Positions 18,311 through 26,757 of a DNA stretch of 33,954 bases are shown here, in pieces (the first letter of the stretch is position 1; each line of letters opens with the position of its first letter). The DNA is from Gammaproteobacteria bacterium (lineage in GTDB: Bacteria; Pseudomonadota; Gammaproteobacteria; Enterobacterales; Psychrobiaceae), in contig JABSRU010000045.1 in NCBI GenBank assembly GCA_013214965.1, positions 1 to 33,954 on the forward strand, in the 5' to 3' direction. The notes under the pieces are model-generated. The model saw only the letters and a list, made by a program, of their open reading frames with translations, had not been told where the DNA came from and did not search any database. Position numbers and translations under genes: made by a program.

Positions 18311-21300
18311 GTCGTTTAACCTCACTGCATTGGCGATTAAAAAACCAGTCACCACCCTAATGCTGTGTTTAACCATGCTGTTGATGGGTATTGCAGGTTC
18401 ACAATTGTTGCCATTGGAGAAATGGCCTGGCATCGATATTCCAGAAATGGTGATCAACGCGCCTTATCAAGGGTCAACACCCGCAGAAGTTGAACGGTTA
18501 GTCACCAAACCGCTTGAAGAAGCCTTAGCAACCATGGGTGGTATTAAGCAATTACGATCAAATTCCACTGAACATGGCGCCGAGATTGGGCTGGAACTAG
18601 AATGGAGTGACAGCTTAACAGGCAAGGCGATTGAAGCCCGGGAAAAAATTGATGCTATTCGTCATTTACTGCCTGAGGATTTACAACGTATTTTTGTCTA
18701 TCAGTTTTCCACCGCCGATATGCCGGTGTTAACCTTAAGAATATCCAGTGACCGCGAGCTAAAAAATAGCTACCAGTTACTCAATAATTATCTGAAAAAG
18801 CCGCTGGAACGTCTCAGTGGCATCTCAAAAGTAGAGCTTTATGGCGTCGATCCACGTCAAATAACCATCAGACTAGACAGCAATCGTGTCGCAAGTCATG
18901 GCATTGATATTAGCCAATTGACAATGATGTTACGTCAGCATAATTTTACCATTAATGCCGGTTCGCTAAAATCAGACCGCCAAAATATCCGAGTAAGCCC
19001 GCAAGGTGAGTATCGTTCATTAAATGATATCCGCGCCTTAAAGGTGCAGCCTAATGTTTATCTCGGCGATATAGCCAACATTGAGTTTGAACAACCGGAA
19101 TTGATCGACGGGCGTCATCTCGATCGTAATTATGCGATTGGGGTTAACGTATTTAAAGAATCAAGCGCCAACTTAGTTGAAGTGGCTGGACGCGTAGTTA
19201 AGTTAGTTAATGGCATCAGCGAGAGCCCACAATTTAATGGCGTTAATATCTATATTATGGAAGATCAAGCCAAAGGCGTCACCGACTCACTGGCCGATCT
19301 GTTAACTGCTGGCGGCATTGGTGCCCTACTGTCTTTTTCAGTGTTGTATTTATTTATGCGAAACACCACTGCGACCCTGCTCGTTGTTGCATCGGTGCCT
19401 TTCTCAATTTGTATTACCTTAGCCGTGATGTTTTTACTGGGCTATTCTCTCAATGTCTTATCAATGATGGGGCTGTTATTGGCGGTTGGAATGTTAGTGG
19501 ATAATTCCGTGGTGATCACAGAATCAATCGCGGCGCAACATCATAAAACCCCCAAGCAAGACAAGATAAAAAACATTTTACAAGGGGTTGATAAAGTATC
19601 ATTAGCGGTAATGGCGGGAACCCTAACCACGATGATTGTATTTTTACCCAACATCATTGGTGAAAAAGTCGAATTGACGATATTTTTAGAGCATGTTGCC
19701 ATCGCCATTTGTATTTCTCTGGCGGCATCGCTATTAATTGCCAAGACGTTATTACCGTTATTACTCAGTCGAATTTCTTTGGACTCGTTACAAGAGAAAT
19801 CAACCACTGCACAACCGAGTCGCCTTAGTACCGGTTACAAAAAAAGCCTGCGCTGGATTTTAGACCGTCCGAAACGAACTGGCGTCGTTGCCTTACTTAT
19901 TTTAGGCAGTATTGCGATACCTGCCAGCATTGTGACCTCTGATAATAACAACAACGAAGACGGTACCCGCCTGTTCATGCGCTATCATATCGAGGGGCAA
20001 TTTCCACTCGCACAAGTTGAGGCAATGGTTAATCGGCTGGAAGAGTATCTGTATCAACACCAAGAAGAATTCCAGTTTGATTCTGTTTACAGTTACTACA
20101 GTGGCGAGCGTGCACAAACAACATTACTGCTCAAAGAAAACCGTGATATTTCGATGGATGAGCTCAAAAAACGGATCAAAAAAGACCTCCCTCATTTCGC
20201 GGCGGCTAAACCTGACTTTGGTTGGCGCAGTGCTAAAAGTGGCGGCGTTAGCGTGACGTTAACGGGTCCTTCGACCGACAAGTTATTAATGTTGTCTGAT
20301 CAAATCATCCCGGTGCTTGCCAGTGTCGATGGCTTAACCGACATCCGCAGTGAAATATCCCAACATCAAAAAGAAATGGTCTTAATTATCGATCGCGTTA
20401 AAGCCAGTCAAATAGGCCTAGATTCACAACAAGTCGCTCGCATTGTTGGTACCGCATTACGTGGTTTAGAATTAAAAAGCTTCCGTCATGATCCTAATGG
20501 CGAAGTGAAAATTATGCTGCTTTATGATGAACGTTTAAAATATTCACTAGCCCAACTCAAAAAGCTGCCACTGACCGAAATTAATGGCCAAGTTATTGCA
20601 TTAGAAACCATTGCACAATTTAAAGTTCGCCCTCGCCTAACATCGATCTATCGTGAAAACCGTCAAACAGCATTAACTATCGGGGGAAATCTCGATGAAA
20701 TAACCATGGAAGAAGCCAAAGAGCGTATCACTAAAGCCATGGCGACCTTAAACATCCCTGTCGGTTATCAATGGAAATTAGGCCAAGGGTTTGATCGTCA
20801 GCAAGAAGAACAAAATATCATGTTAGTTAACATGCTGCTGGCATTAGCGATGATCTATATTGTGATGGCGGCCCTGTTTGAATCGTTACTATTGCCCGCC
20901 GCGATTATCACCTCAATCATTTATTCCATTGTCGGGGTATTTTGGTTTTTCTTGGCCACTGGCACCAATATGTCGGTCATGGGAATGATTGGGATATTAA
21001 TTTTAATGGGGATTGTGGTGAATAATGGCATTGTACTGATTGATCAAATTAATCAAATGAAGCCCAAAATATCGGAATTAGAAACCGTGATCACTGAGAT
21101 TTGCTCCACCCGATTACGTCCAGTGCTGATGACCGTATCAACCACTGTGCTAGGCATGATCCCATTAGCGCTGGGTTCAACTCAGCTCGCCGGCGATGGT
21201 CCGTCTTACTCACCATTAGCCATCGCGATTATTGGCGGCTTAACATTCTCAACCATTACCAGCTTATATTTAGTGCCTTGGTGTTATTTGATCCTGACTA

Positions 21301-21374
21301 AATTAGCCCGTAATACCAGTGTTGGTTTTGGCCATGCTAATGGTTTTGCAAACCGAGTGACCAGTAAAAAGTAG
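18300..21374 (+). CDS. RND efflux permease, second of a tandem pair
   Basis: A second HAE-1-type permease, 1024 residues from the ATG at 18300. I prefer this start because AGGAGG ends 5 bases before it and MSHKSFNLTALAIKKPVTTLMLC is a normal RND N-terminus; a frame from 18276 would add eight odd residues. Motifs are GSTPAEVERLVTKPLEEALATMGGI, TM4 VGMLVDNSVVITESI and TM10 LMGIVVNNGIVLIDQI. It is clearly diverged from the first permease, so the pump may be a mixed trimer, as known for MdtBC; this is an inference. Translation is probably coupled to the upstream gene through the 11-base overlap. Confidence 0.92.
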   Translation: MSHKSFNLTALAIKKPVTTLMLCLTMLLMGIAGSQLLPLEKWPGIDIPEMVINAPYQGSTPAEVERLVTKPLEEALATMGGIKQLRSNSTEHGAEIGLELEWSDSLTGKAIEAREKIDAIRHLLPEDLQRIFVYQFSTADMPVLTLRISSDRELKNSYQLLNNYLKKPLERLSGISKVELYGVDPRQITIRLDSNRVASHGIDISQLTMMLRQHNFTINAGSLKSDRQNIRVSPQGEYRSLNDIRALKVQPNVYLGDIANIEFEQPELIDGRHLDRNYAIGVNVFKESSANLVEVAGRVVKLVNGISESPQFNGVNIYIMEDQAKGVTDSLADLLTAGGIGALLSFSVLYLFMRNTTATLLVVASVPFSICITLAVMFLLGYSLNVLSMMGLLLAVGMLVDNSVVITESIAAQHHKTPKQDKIKNILQGVDKVSLAVMAGTLTTMIVFLPNIIGEKVELTIFLEHVAIAICISLAASLLIAKTLLPLLLSRISLDSLQEKSTTAQPSRLSTGYKKSLRWILDRPKRTGVVALLILGSIAIPASIVTSDNNNNEDGTRLFMRYHIEGQFPLAQVEAMVNRLEEYLYQHQEEFQFDSVYSYYSGERAQTTLLLKENRDISMDELKKRIKKDLPHFAAAKPDFGWRSAKSGGVSVTLTGPSTDKLLMLSDQIIPVLASVDGLTDIRSEISQHQKEMVLIIDRVKASQIGLDSQQVARIVGTALRGLELKSFRHDPNGEVKIMLLYDERLKYSLAQLKKLPLTEINGQVIALETIAQFKVRPRLTSIYRENRQTALTIGGNLDEITMEEAKERITKAMATLNIPVGYQWKLGQGFDRQQEEQNIMLVNMLLALAMIYIVMAALFESLLLPAAIITSIIYSIVGVFWFFLATGTNMSVMGMIGILILMGIVVNNGIVLIDQINQMKPKISELETVITEICSTRLRPVLMTVSTTVLGMIPLALGSTQLAGDGPSYSPLAIAIIGGLTFSTITSLYLVPWCYLILTKLARNTSVGFGHANGFANRVTSKK

Positions 21375-21379
21375 CACAC

Positions 21380-21468
21380 TAGTTAACCTGAGTTGCGGAT
21401 AACGAGTTTGTCTGTATTTTTTAATTTCAATACGTTACAAAACTATTATCCAAACCTCAGGTTAGTTA
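21380..21468. mobile_element. 77-bp IS982-type MITE with 6-bp target duplication
   Basis: The element spans 21386-21462. It starts ACCTGAGTTGCGGATAA and ends TTATCCAAACCTCAGGT, inverted repeats matching in 14 of 17 bases. It is flanked on both sides by TAGTTA (21380-21385 and 21463-21468), a clean target-site duplication. Its right end matches the end of the IS982-type transposase remnant (629-645) closely. It has no coding capacity and lies just after the second permease stop and before the operon terminator. Confidence 0.75.
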
Positions 21469-21480
21469 TTATCTACCTCC

Positions 21481-21514
21481 AAAGCCAACTTAATATTAGT
21501 TGGCTTTTTTTGTA
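21481..21514 (+). terminator. Rho-independent terminator after the RND operon
   Basis: AAAGCCAACT (21481-21490), loop TAATATT, AGTTGGCTTT (21498-21507) is a perfect 10-bp stem followed directly by a T-run. It ends efflux transcription before the next operon's promoter. Confidence 0.9.
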
Positions 21515-21557
21515 CTAGATAACCACAAAAATAATAAGGAATACGAATAGATCTCAT

Positions 21558-21586
21558 TTGCATTAAGTTTAATTTGGTCGTATACT
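21558..21586 (+). promoter_or_regulatory. Candidate promoter of the flavin/thiol redox operon
   Basis: TTGCAT (21558-21563) and TATACT (21581-21586) are separated by 17 bases. The -10 matches the consensus in five of six positions; the -35 matches only TTG. It lies between the RND terminator and the first lipoprotein gene, so it is well placed to drive the whole run of genes to 31416. Confidence 0.45.
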
Positions 21587-21621
21587 GCGCTAAATTCACT
21601 TGATTTATGGGAACTAGTAGT

Positions 21622-24600
21622 ATGAAAAAGAAGCATTTATATCTAAGTCTGGCCTTAATTTTTTCTGGCGGTGTCCTAACCGGTTGTGGTGGTAGTTCTG
21701 ACACCAAAGCACCCGTGGTAAAAAAAGACGCTCCCCCTGCTGATATTGTTGTTAACGGAACACTTTGCCAAGACCAAAACGCTAATCTAAGCTGTGATAC
21801 GGGTGAGCCAAGTGCTAGTAACTTGACTAATAATGTGCTACCCAAAGAATTACAATCAGCTCAATTTTCTAATGTCTTTCTACCAAAAACTGGTGGCTTT
21901 TATGTCGCAGCACCGGGTAGCGAAAGTATTTCGGCCTATAGCACACTTATTTATAACGAAATGCTACTAAACCCGACCGTAAATGGTTCTGCCGCGAAAG
22001 CAAAGGCTTACCTTGAACAAGCAGGTATTACCCAAGCATTAGTGAAAACCAATGAAGCATTATTATTAAAGTCACTGACCGAAGCGGTAAAAGTAGCGGA
22101 GAACGCTCACCCTTATAAAGCAATTGCTAGTGTTGTTAATCAGTTAATCAGCGATAAATCAAAATTTGATGTGACTGCGACTAGCGATGAGATTAAACAA
22201 CAGAATTTTGTCAAACACGATATTACGTTAGCGAGTCAGCAGCTAGCATATGAGAAAACGGATCACGATGAAGGGATCAGGGAGATTACGATATTACCCG
22301 GTCGTAACATGTCAGTGGCTGGTACTTATTACCATAATGGGCTTATCGTTATTGATACCGCTGGTGAGAAGTCGACCATTAAATCTAAAAATCTGTTCGC
22401 AGCCATTGACGCACCGCGCTACACCAAAGACGCAAGCTCTGGTGCCAGTGAACACGCGCTACGCAGTGTCAAATCATCACCAGATGGTCAACATGTCTAT
22501 GTTGCTGTCGTGCCGAAGGGTGAAATTGGTAATGAACTAGACACTAAATATGGCTTATTCCGCGTTGCAATCAGCGACACTGGCGTTGCCGACGCCCATG
22601 ATGCACCAAATACCAAGCGTTATATTCATAAAAAAATTGGTGCATTCTTTATTGCGGCCGATGGCAAAGTGTTTGTTGAAGACAGTGAACAAGAAGATTT
22701 CATTATTTTAAACGCTGATTTAACCGAAACCGGTAATCGCGTAGCGCTACCCAGCGAGTTAGATATTGCCTCTGTCTATTTTTCGCCCGACGCAACCAGC
22801 TACTATGTGTTAAGTACTGGCGATAGCAACGCCGAGCCAGTGGTTAAATCCACCCTCCATAAAGTCGACACAGCTACCGGTAAAGTTGTCGCTAATGTCA
22901 CATTAAATATTAGTGGCAGTTTAGATGGGTTAGCCTTTTATAATGATGGTAAAAATGCTCTGGCCTTCGAAGAAAATTTTTACGCCCAAGTGATCGATCT
23001 GAAAGCAATGACCGCTAAGCAGCAATTACCATTAAGCGAGCAAGCCGATCAAAGCTTACGCAGTGCCGTCGTTACTTCAAATGGTTCACATGCAATTATC
23101 AGCGGTCATGATAAAAATCAGTTATGGATCTTCGACCTAAACGCTCCTGAAGTTTCAATGGATAAATTGGTCAACCTCTCTGATAATGCACGAGCAATCG
23201 CAGTTTCTGGCGATGGACAACTAATCGTTGGCAATAAAGCGGGCTACATTGGTGTTGAGAAAATGACGGTCGGCGATGTTATTACCCCAGACCAAGCGTT
23301 GGCTATGAGTAAAGCTTATATCACCAAAGACAGCATTAATGGGGGGTTACCATTAACCGTCGTTACCTCAGATCTGGCGTTATTCACCACAGTACCAGGT
23401 GTGTCAGGACCCAATGTTAATTGGGCAACTGATAATAGTGCAATTAACGTTACCGTTAGTGAAACACAAGCTTTAGGTGCTGTTACTCGCCATGCTGATA
23501 AAGATTCAACGGGTCACTTAACGGCTAATCTTAGCTATGACTTCCGTGACATTCACAAAACAGCCAGCGTAAAGTTTGACACCTCGGTACGTCAAGCGCC
23601 AGCTGATTTACCAGCACAAGGTACTACATTAGCCAGTGGTTCTTTAGCTCATGGTTATGCCAACTATGTAACAGTTAGCCCCGACGGTTCTCGTTCGGTG
23701 ATCACTTTCCGTGGTCAAGGAACCTTTAACGTCATCACGCATACCAAAGCAGATCATAGCCCTGAATTTGCCATTGGCACGAGCGATGACACAGCAGTGA
23801 CAGGTCAGATTTTACCAGTACCTTACGCGTATTTATCTGAAACTGTTGGCGATAAAACTACAGTGATTAATGAAACTCGCTTAACGGGTGCTAGATTTTT
23901 AAATAATGATTATGTGGTCGTTGCTGCGCCAAATGCTAAAAATAAAGCCGGTGATAGCTTTGACGGTGCCCTACTGGTTTATAAAGTCGATAACGATGCG
24001 ATTAGCGATAAAAATGCCGATCTCATTAGCACAGACCAATTTGGTGGCAAGATCTTGAGTATCAGTCATGTCGTTAACAACCATATCGCCATTGTGGTTG
24101 AAGTAACGGTCGATGAAACGACATCACGCAAAGCCGTCATTATTGATGTGAGTGACCCAAGTAACATTACCCAATCAGGCAGCGAGATTAAAGTGTCTGA
24201 TGATGCTTATTTAGTCGAAGTTAATGATGATGCTAGCGCTGTCTTTACTGTAGCTGCCAATGTGGTTGGTAAATACACCGTTGTAGGCGACGGTACTCCT
24301 GTCAATACCATCAAAGCCGATATTTCAGGATTTTCAGCCCGTTCATTCGCCATCGGCGGCACCGATAATGACACATTATTTGTTGGTACCAGTAGTGGTC
24401 CTGCAATTATTTTCGCCTTTAATACCAGCGACTTAAGCGACAGCGATATTAAGCCATTTTATACCGGTTACTCCGCCCGCTTACAAACCTTAGACGTGAT
24501 TGGCGACAAAGCTTATGCATCACTTTGGGGTAAAGGCGTGGCAATAATCGATTTAGAAAATGCTAAAGAGTTGCAATTCTTTGCTCATCACCGTCAACGT

Positions 24601-24696
24601 CGTGCTGGCGTTAGCAGCGATGGTTCATGGGTCTTTGCGGCGCAATATGTTTCGCGTTCAACCAACGAAGTAAGATTACTTAAACCGATTAAGTAA
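21622..24696 (+). CDS. Large beta-propeller lipoprotein with a flavinylation-like motif
   Basis: I chose the ATG at 21622 because MKKKHLYLSLALIFSGGVLTGC is a lipoprotein signal peptide (lipobox LTGC, Cys22); an ATG at 21607 would add five residues. Of 1024 residues, the N-terminal part has CQDQNANLSCDTGEP (49-63), a calcium-loop-like stretch between two Cys. Two runs of propeller-type repeats (about 215-553 and 665-1024) contain SPDGQHVYVAVV, FSPDATSYYVL, SPDGSRSVITF and SSDGSWVFAAQ. They are separated by an Ig-like domain (about 555-660) resembling atrophied bacterial Ig domains. Asp270-Ala-Ser-Ser-Gly-Ala-Ser276 fits the ApbE target consensus. It is paralogous to the lipoprotein at 26758 and is the first gene of the operon. 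No enzymatic function is assigned. Confidence 0.85.
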   Translation: MKKKHLYLSLALIFSGGVLTGCGGSSDTKAPVVKKDAPPADIVVNGTLCQDQNANLSCDTGEPSASNLTNNVLPKELQSAQFSNVFLPKTGGFYVAAPGSESISAYSTLIYNEMLLNPTVNGSAAKAKAYLEQAGITQALVKTNEALLLKSLTEAVKVAENAHPYKAIASVVNQLISDKSKFDVTATSDEIKQQNFVKHDITLASQQLAYEKTDHDEGIREITILPGRNMSVAGTYYHNGLIVIDTAGEKSTIKSKNLFAAIDAPRYTKDASSGASEHALRSVKSSPDGQHVYVAVVPKGEIGNELDTKYGLFRVAISDTGVADAHDAPNTKRYIHKKIGAFFIAADGKVFVEDSEQEDFIILNADLTETGNRVALPSELDIASVYFSPDATSYYVLSTGDSNAEPVVKSTLHKVDTATGKVVANVTLNISGSLDGLAFYNDGKNALAFEENFYAQVIDLKAMTAKQQLPLSEQADQSLRSAVVTSNGSHAIISGHDKNQLWIFDLNAPEVSMDKLVNLSDNARAIAVSGDGQLIVGNKAGYIGVEKMTVGDVITPDQALAMSKAYITKDSINGGLPLTVVTSDLALFTTVPGVSGPNVNWATDNSAINVTVSETQALGAVTRHADKDSTGHLTANLSYDFRDIHKTASVKFDTSVRQAPADLPAQGTTLASGSLAHGYANYVTVSPDGSRSVITFRGQGTFNVITHTKADHSPEFAIGTSDDTAVTGQILPVPYAYLSETVGDKTTVINETRLTGARFLNNDYVVVAAPNAKNKAGDSFDGALLVYKVDNDAISDKNADLISTDQFGGKILSISHVVNNHIAIVVEVTVDETTSRKAVIIDVSDPSNITQSGSEIKVSDDAYLVEVNDDASAVFTVAANVVGKYTVVGDGTPVNTIKADISGFSARSFAIGGTDNDTLFVGTSSGPAIIFAFNTSDLSDSDIKPFYTGYSARLQTLDVIGDKAYASLWGKGVAIIDLENAKELQFFAHHRQRRAGVSSDGSWVFAAQYVSRSTNEVRLLKPIK

Positions 24697-24714
24697 TCTG
24701 GTCCTGTAGTCAAT

Positions 24715-24749
24715 TAAGCCAAATACTCAAAGGTTGAGTATTTGGCTTA
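24715..24749 (+). other. Perfect 16-bp intercistronic hairpin after the first lipoprotein gene
   Basis: TAAGCCAAATACTCAA (24715-24730), loop AGG, TTGAGTATTTGGCTTA (24734-24749) is a very stable stem with no following T-run. It lies 18 bases after the lipoprotein stop and 15 bases before the thioredoxin start. It may be a partial terminator or an mRNA 3'-end stabiliser that sets more lipoprotein than downstream product. Confidence 0.6.
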
Positions 24750-24764
24750 CCATGAGGTTTCATC

Positions 24765-25238
24765 ATGAAAAATATCATCATTATCACTCTTACCCTAATC
24801 ACTCTCATCAACCCATTAACTGTCCATGCGATTGAAATTGGCGATACTATTTCGCCTGAAATTGCCGCCAAGTTAAATTTAACCCCAAATAAAGTCGCCG
24901 TGGTTGATTTTTTTGCATCGTGGTGTGCATCGTGCTCAAAAGAAATTCCGGATTTAAACCAGTTTCACGAGCAACAAGATAATCAAAATGCTGAAATGAT
25001 TGGCATCGGGGTTGATGAAGAATTATCGATTGGCATCGCTTATCAACAAAAATTATCCATTGCTTTCCCTGTTCATAATGACACGAACCAACAAATTATC
25101 GAATATTTTAACCCATTAGGAATGCCTGCACTCTATTACATTAAAAACAATAAAGTGATTGGTAAGCGTATTGGCGCTGTCGATCAAATTAAACAGGTCA
25201 TTAAACAAGATCTGAAATCTTTAGCAGGGCCACAATAA
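24765..25238 (+). CDS. TlpA-like periplasmic thioredoxin-fold protein
   Basis: This 157-residue protein has a Sec signal peptide (cut likely after VHA at residue 22) and a thioredoxin fold of the TlpA/ResE redoxin type. The strand VVDFFASWCASC carries the redox pair Cys54-x-x-Cys57, and GMPALYYI carries the cis-Pro. The mature domain is short and has no extra transmembrane helix, so it should be free in the periplasm. GAGG lies before the ATG. Its stop overlaps the start of the DUF4266 gene (TAATG). With DsbD in the same operon, a reducing role is likely; its client may be the CxC tail of the next gene's product. Confidence 0.92.
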   Translation: MKNIIIITLTLITLINPLTVHAIEIGDTISPEIAAKLNLTPNKVAVVDFFASWCASCSKEIPDLNQFHEQQDNQNAEMIGIGVDEELSIGIAYQQKLSIAFPVHNDTNQQIIEYFNPLGMPALYYIKNNKVIGKRIGAVDQIKQVIKQDLKSLAGPQ

Positions 25239-25471
25239 TGTTATATCGCATCAAAAAAGCAACGGTGATGGCCGTCGTCCTATCATTTGCATTGAGCAGT
25301 TGCACCATTGTGCCAGTCAAACCGTGGCAAAAAGGCACTTTAGCCCAAGACATTGTCAAATTTGGTGGTCCTAATCCGATGATCAAAAAATTTGAGGAAC
25401 ACATTTACACCTCCAAAGAAGGCACTAAAGGTGGTGGCGGTGTTTCTGGTGGTGGCTGCGGTTGTAATTAA
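25238..25471 (+). CDS. DUF4266-type small lipoprotein with GGGCGCN tail
   Basis: This 77-residue protein has a lipoprotein signal peptide (lipobox LSSC, Cys22), a conserved-looking middle (VKPWQKGTLAQDIVKFGGPNP) and a tail with HIYTSKEG followed by a glycine-rich run that ends GGGCGCN. The tail with Cys74 and Cys76 at the extreme C-terminus is what I recall of the DUF4266 family; a domain search would confirm it. The two Cys could bind a metal, form a disulfide reduced by the adjacent TlpA-like protein, or be modified. Its start overlaps the tlpA-like stop, so the two are probably co-translated. No function is established from sequence alone. Confidence 0.85.
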   Translation: MLYRIKKATVMAVVLSFALSSCTIVPVKPWQKGTLAQDIVKFGGPNPMIKKFEEHIYTSKEGTKGGGGVSGGGCGCN

Positions 25472-25489
25472 TAGATTTAAGGCAAAATA

Positions 25490-26749
25490 ATGAATAAAAA
25501 CAAACCGGTATTAACGTTAATAGCGCTGTCATCAGTCGCCTCTGCCGTTTTACCCTTAACAGCGCTAGCAGAAGATAAAGTTATCATTCAGGCGCAAACC
25601 TATAGCGAAAATGAGCAACGAATTAAAATAAAAGATGGCAAAGTCATTTTTGAACACGATTTTGGCGCTGATCATACTTTAAATCTAGAATACAACTGGG
25701 ACTCTGTGACGGGGGCTTCACCAACTTGGGATTCAACCACTGGCGCGTCAAGCACCGTGGAATCAGATGCCGTATCAGGACCCTCGCAATGTGTCGATGA
25801 AGATGGTAAATACTATCAATTATGCCGTGATACTCGAAAAATTGACGGCATTGTTGGTGATGGTCATAAGGATCTCAACGAGTTAGTTTATCGTAATGTG
25901 GCTCTTGAAGACTTTAGAAACTCATTATCTGCGCTTTATACCTTTAGAACACCGAACGCCCGAGATGAATTAAATCTAGGCCTAAGCTACTCTAAAGAAG
26001 ATGACTTTATTAATAGTGGTGTGTCCGCCGAATATTTATGGAACACCGATAGTACCAAAAACCGTTCTATCACCTTTGGTGCCTCTTACATGAAAAATGA
26101 GGTCTATGATTATTTAGACAAAAAATGGAATAATTTTGATCTAAGTAATATGCAAATTGGCATCACTCAAGTATTTAATCCAACGCTGGTAGCCAAGTTT
26201 AGCCTGTACACAATGCTTGAAAAAGGCCATCTTTCTAATCCATATTTTAATGTCATTAGAAAACTCAATGTCGCCCAAGCAGATCAACCGCTCTATTTTA
26301 AATACTATATTGCCCGCGACTCACGGCCCGACACACGAAAAGCAGGTGGCGTGGCAATGCAAGCCTCAAAATCATTTAACCATGACAATGCGGCCCAAGT
26401 GTCATATCGCTACTATCAAGACAGTTGGGGTGTTAATTCTCACACCGCGGATATCAAGAGCTATCATCATCTTGGCGACAAATTCCGGATTAATCCAGCG
26501 CTGCGCTATTACCATCAAAGTGCCGCCAATTTCTTTAAGGCTCATGACGCCAAAGACTACATTTTTGACCAAACAGGGTTTGCAACAGCCGACCATCGAC
26601 TCGGCGCTTATCATTCTTGGACCACCCAATTAGGTCTTGAATATTTAGCGAGCCAAGCCACCACATGGAATATTTTGCTTGGGCGTCAAACCCAGTCGAG
26701 CGGTTTAACCATGAAATGGCTTCACTTTGGTGTTCAATATAAATATTAA
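25490..26749 (+). CDS. DUF3570-type outer-membrane protein with repeated flavinylation-like motifs
   Basis: This 419-residue protein has a Sec signal peptide (cut after TALA, residue 27). The rest is rich in alternating aromatic and polar beta-strands (RNSLSALYTFR, RSITFGASYM, AAQVSYRYYQ, INPALRYYHQ) and ends MKWLHFGVQYKY, with an aromatic last residue as in outer-membrane barrels. I recognise it as DUF3570-like. Residues 71-99 hold DSVTGAS, DSTTGAS and DAVSGPS; the first two fit D-x-x-[ST]-G-A-[ST], the ApbE flavinylation consensus, and stand exactly 10 residues apart. AAGG precedes the ATG. It lies directly after the DUF4266 gene and touches the next lipoprotein gene. I infer a barrel carrying covalent FMN on its periplasmic N-terminal segment. 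Confidence 0.85.
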   Translation: MNKNKPVLTLIALSSVASAVLPLTALAEDKVIIQAQTYSENEQRIKIKDGKVIFEHDFGADHTLNLEYNWDSVTGASPTWDSTTGASSTVESDAVSGPSQCVDEDGKYYQLCRDTRKIDGIVGDGHKDLNELVYRNVALEDFRNSLSALYTFRTPNARDELNLGLSYSKEDDFINSGVSAEYLWNTDSTKNRSITFGASYMKNEVYDYLDKKWNNFDLSNMQIGITQVFNPTLVAKFSLYTMLEKGHLSNPYFNVIRKLNVAQADQPLYFKYYIARDSRPDTRKAGGVAMQASKSFNHDNAAQVSYRYYQDSWGVNSHTADIKSYHHLGDKFRINPALRYYHQSAANFFKAHDAKDYIFDQTGFATADHRLGAYHSWTTQLGLEYLASQATTWNILLGRQTQSSGLTMKWLHFGVQYKY

Positions 26750-26757
26750 TGAGATAT

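Noticed and set aside
25238-25471. DUF4266-type gene as a RiPP precursor peptide
   Set aside because: The small size and CGCN tail invite the idea, but it has a lipoprotein signal peptide and no maturation enzyme, protease or peptide exporter gene is nearby.
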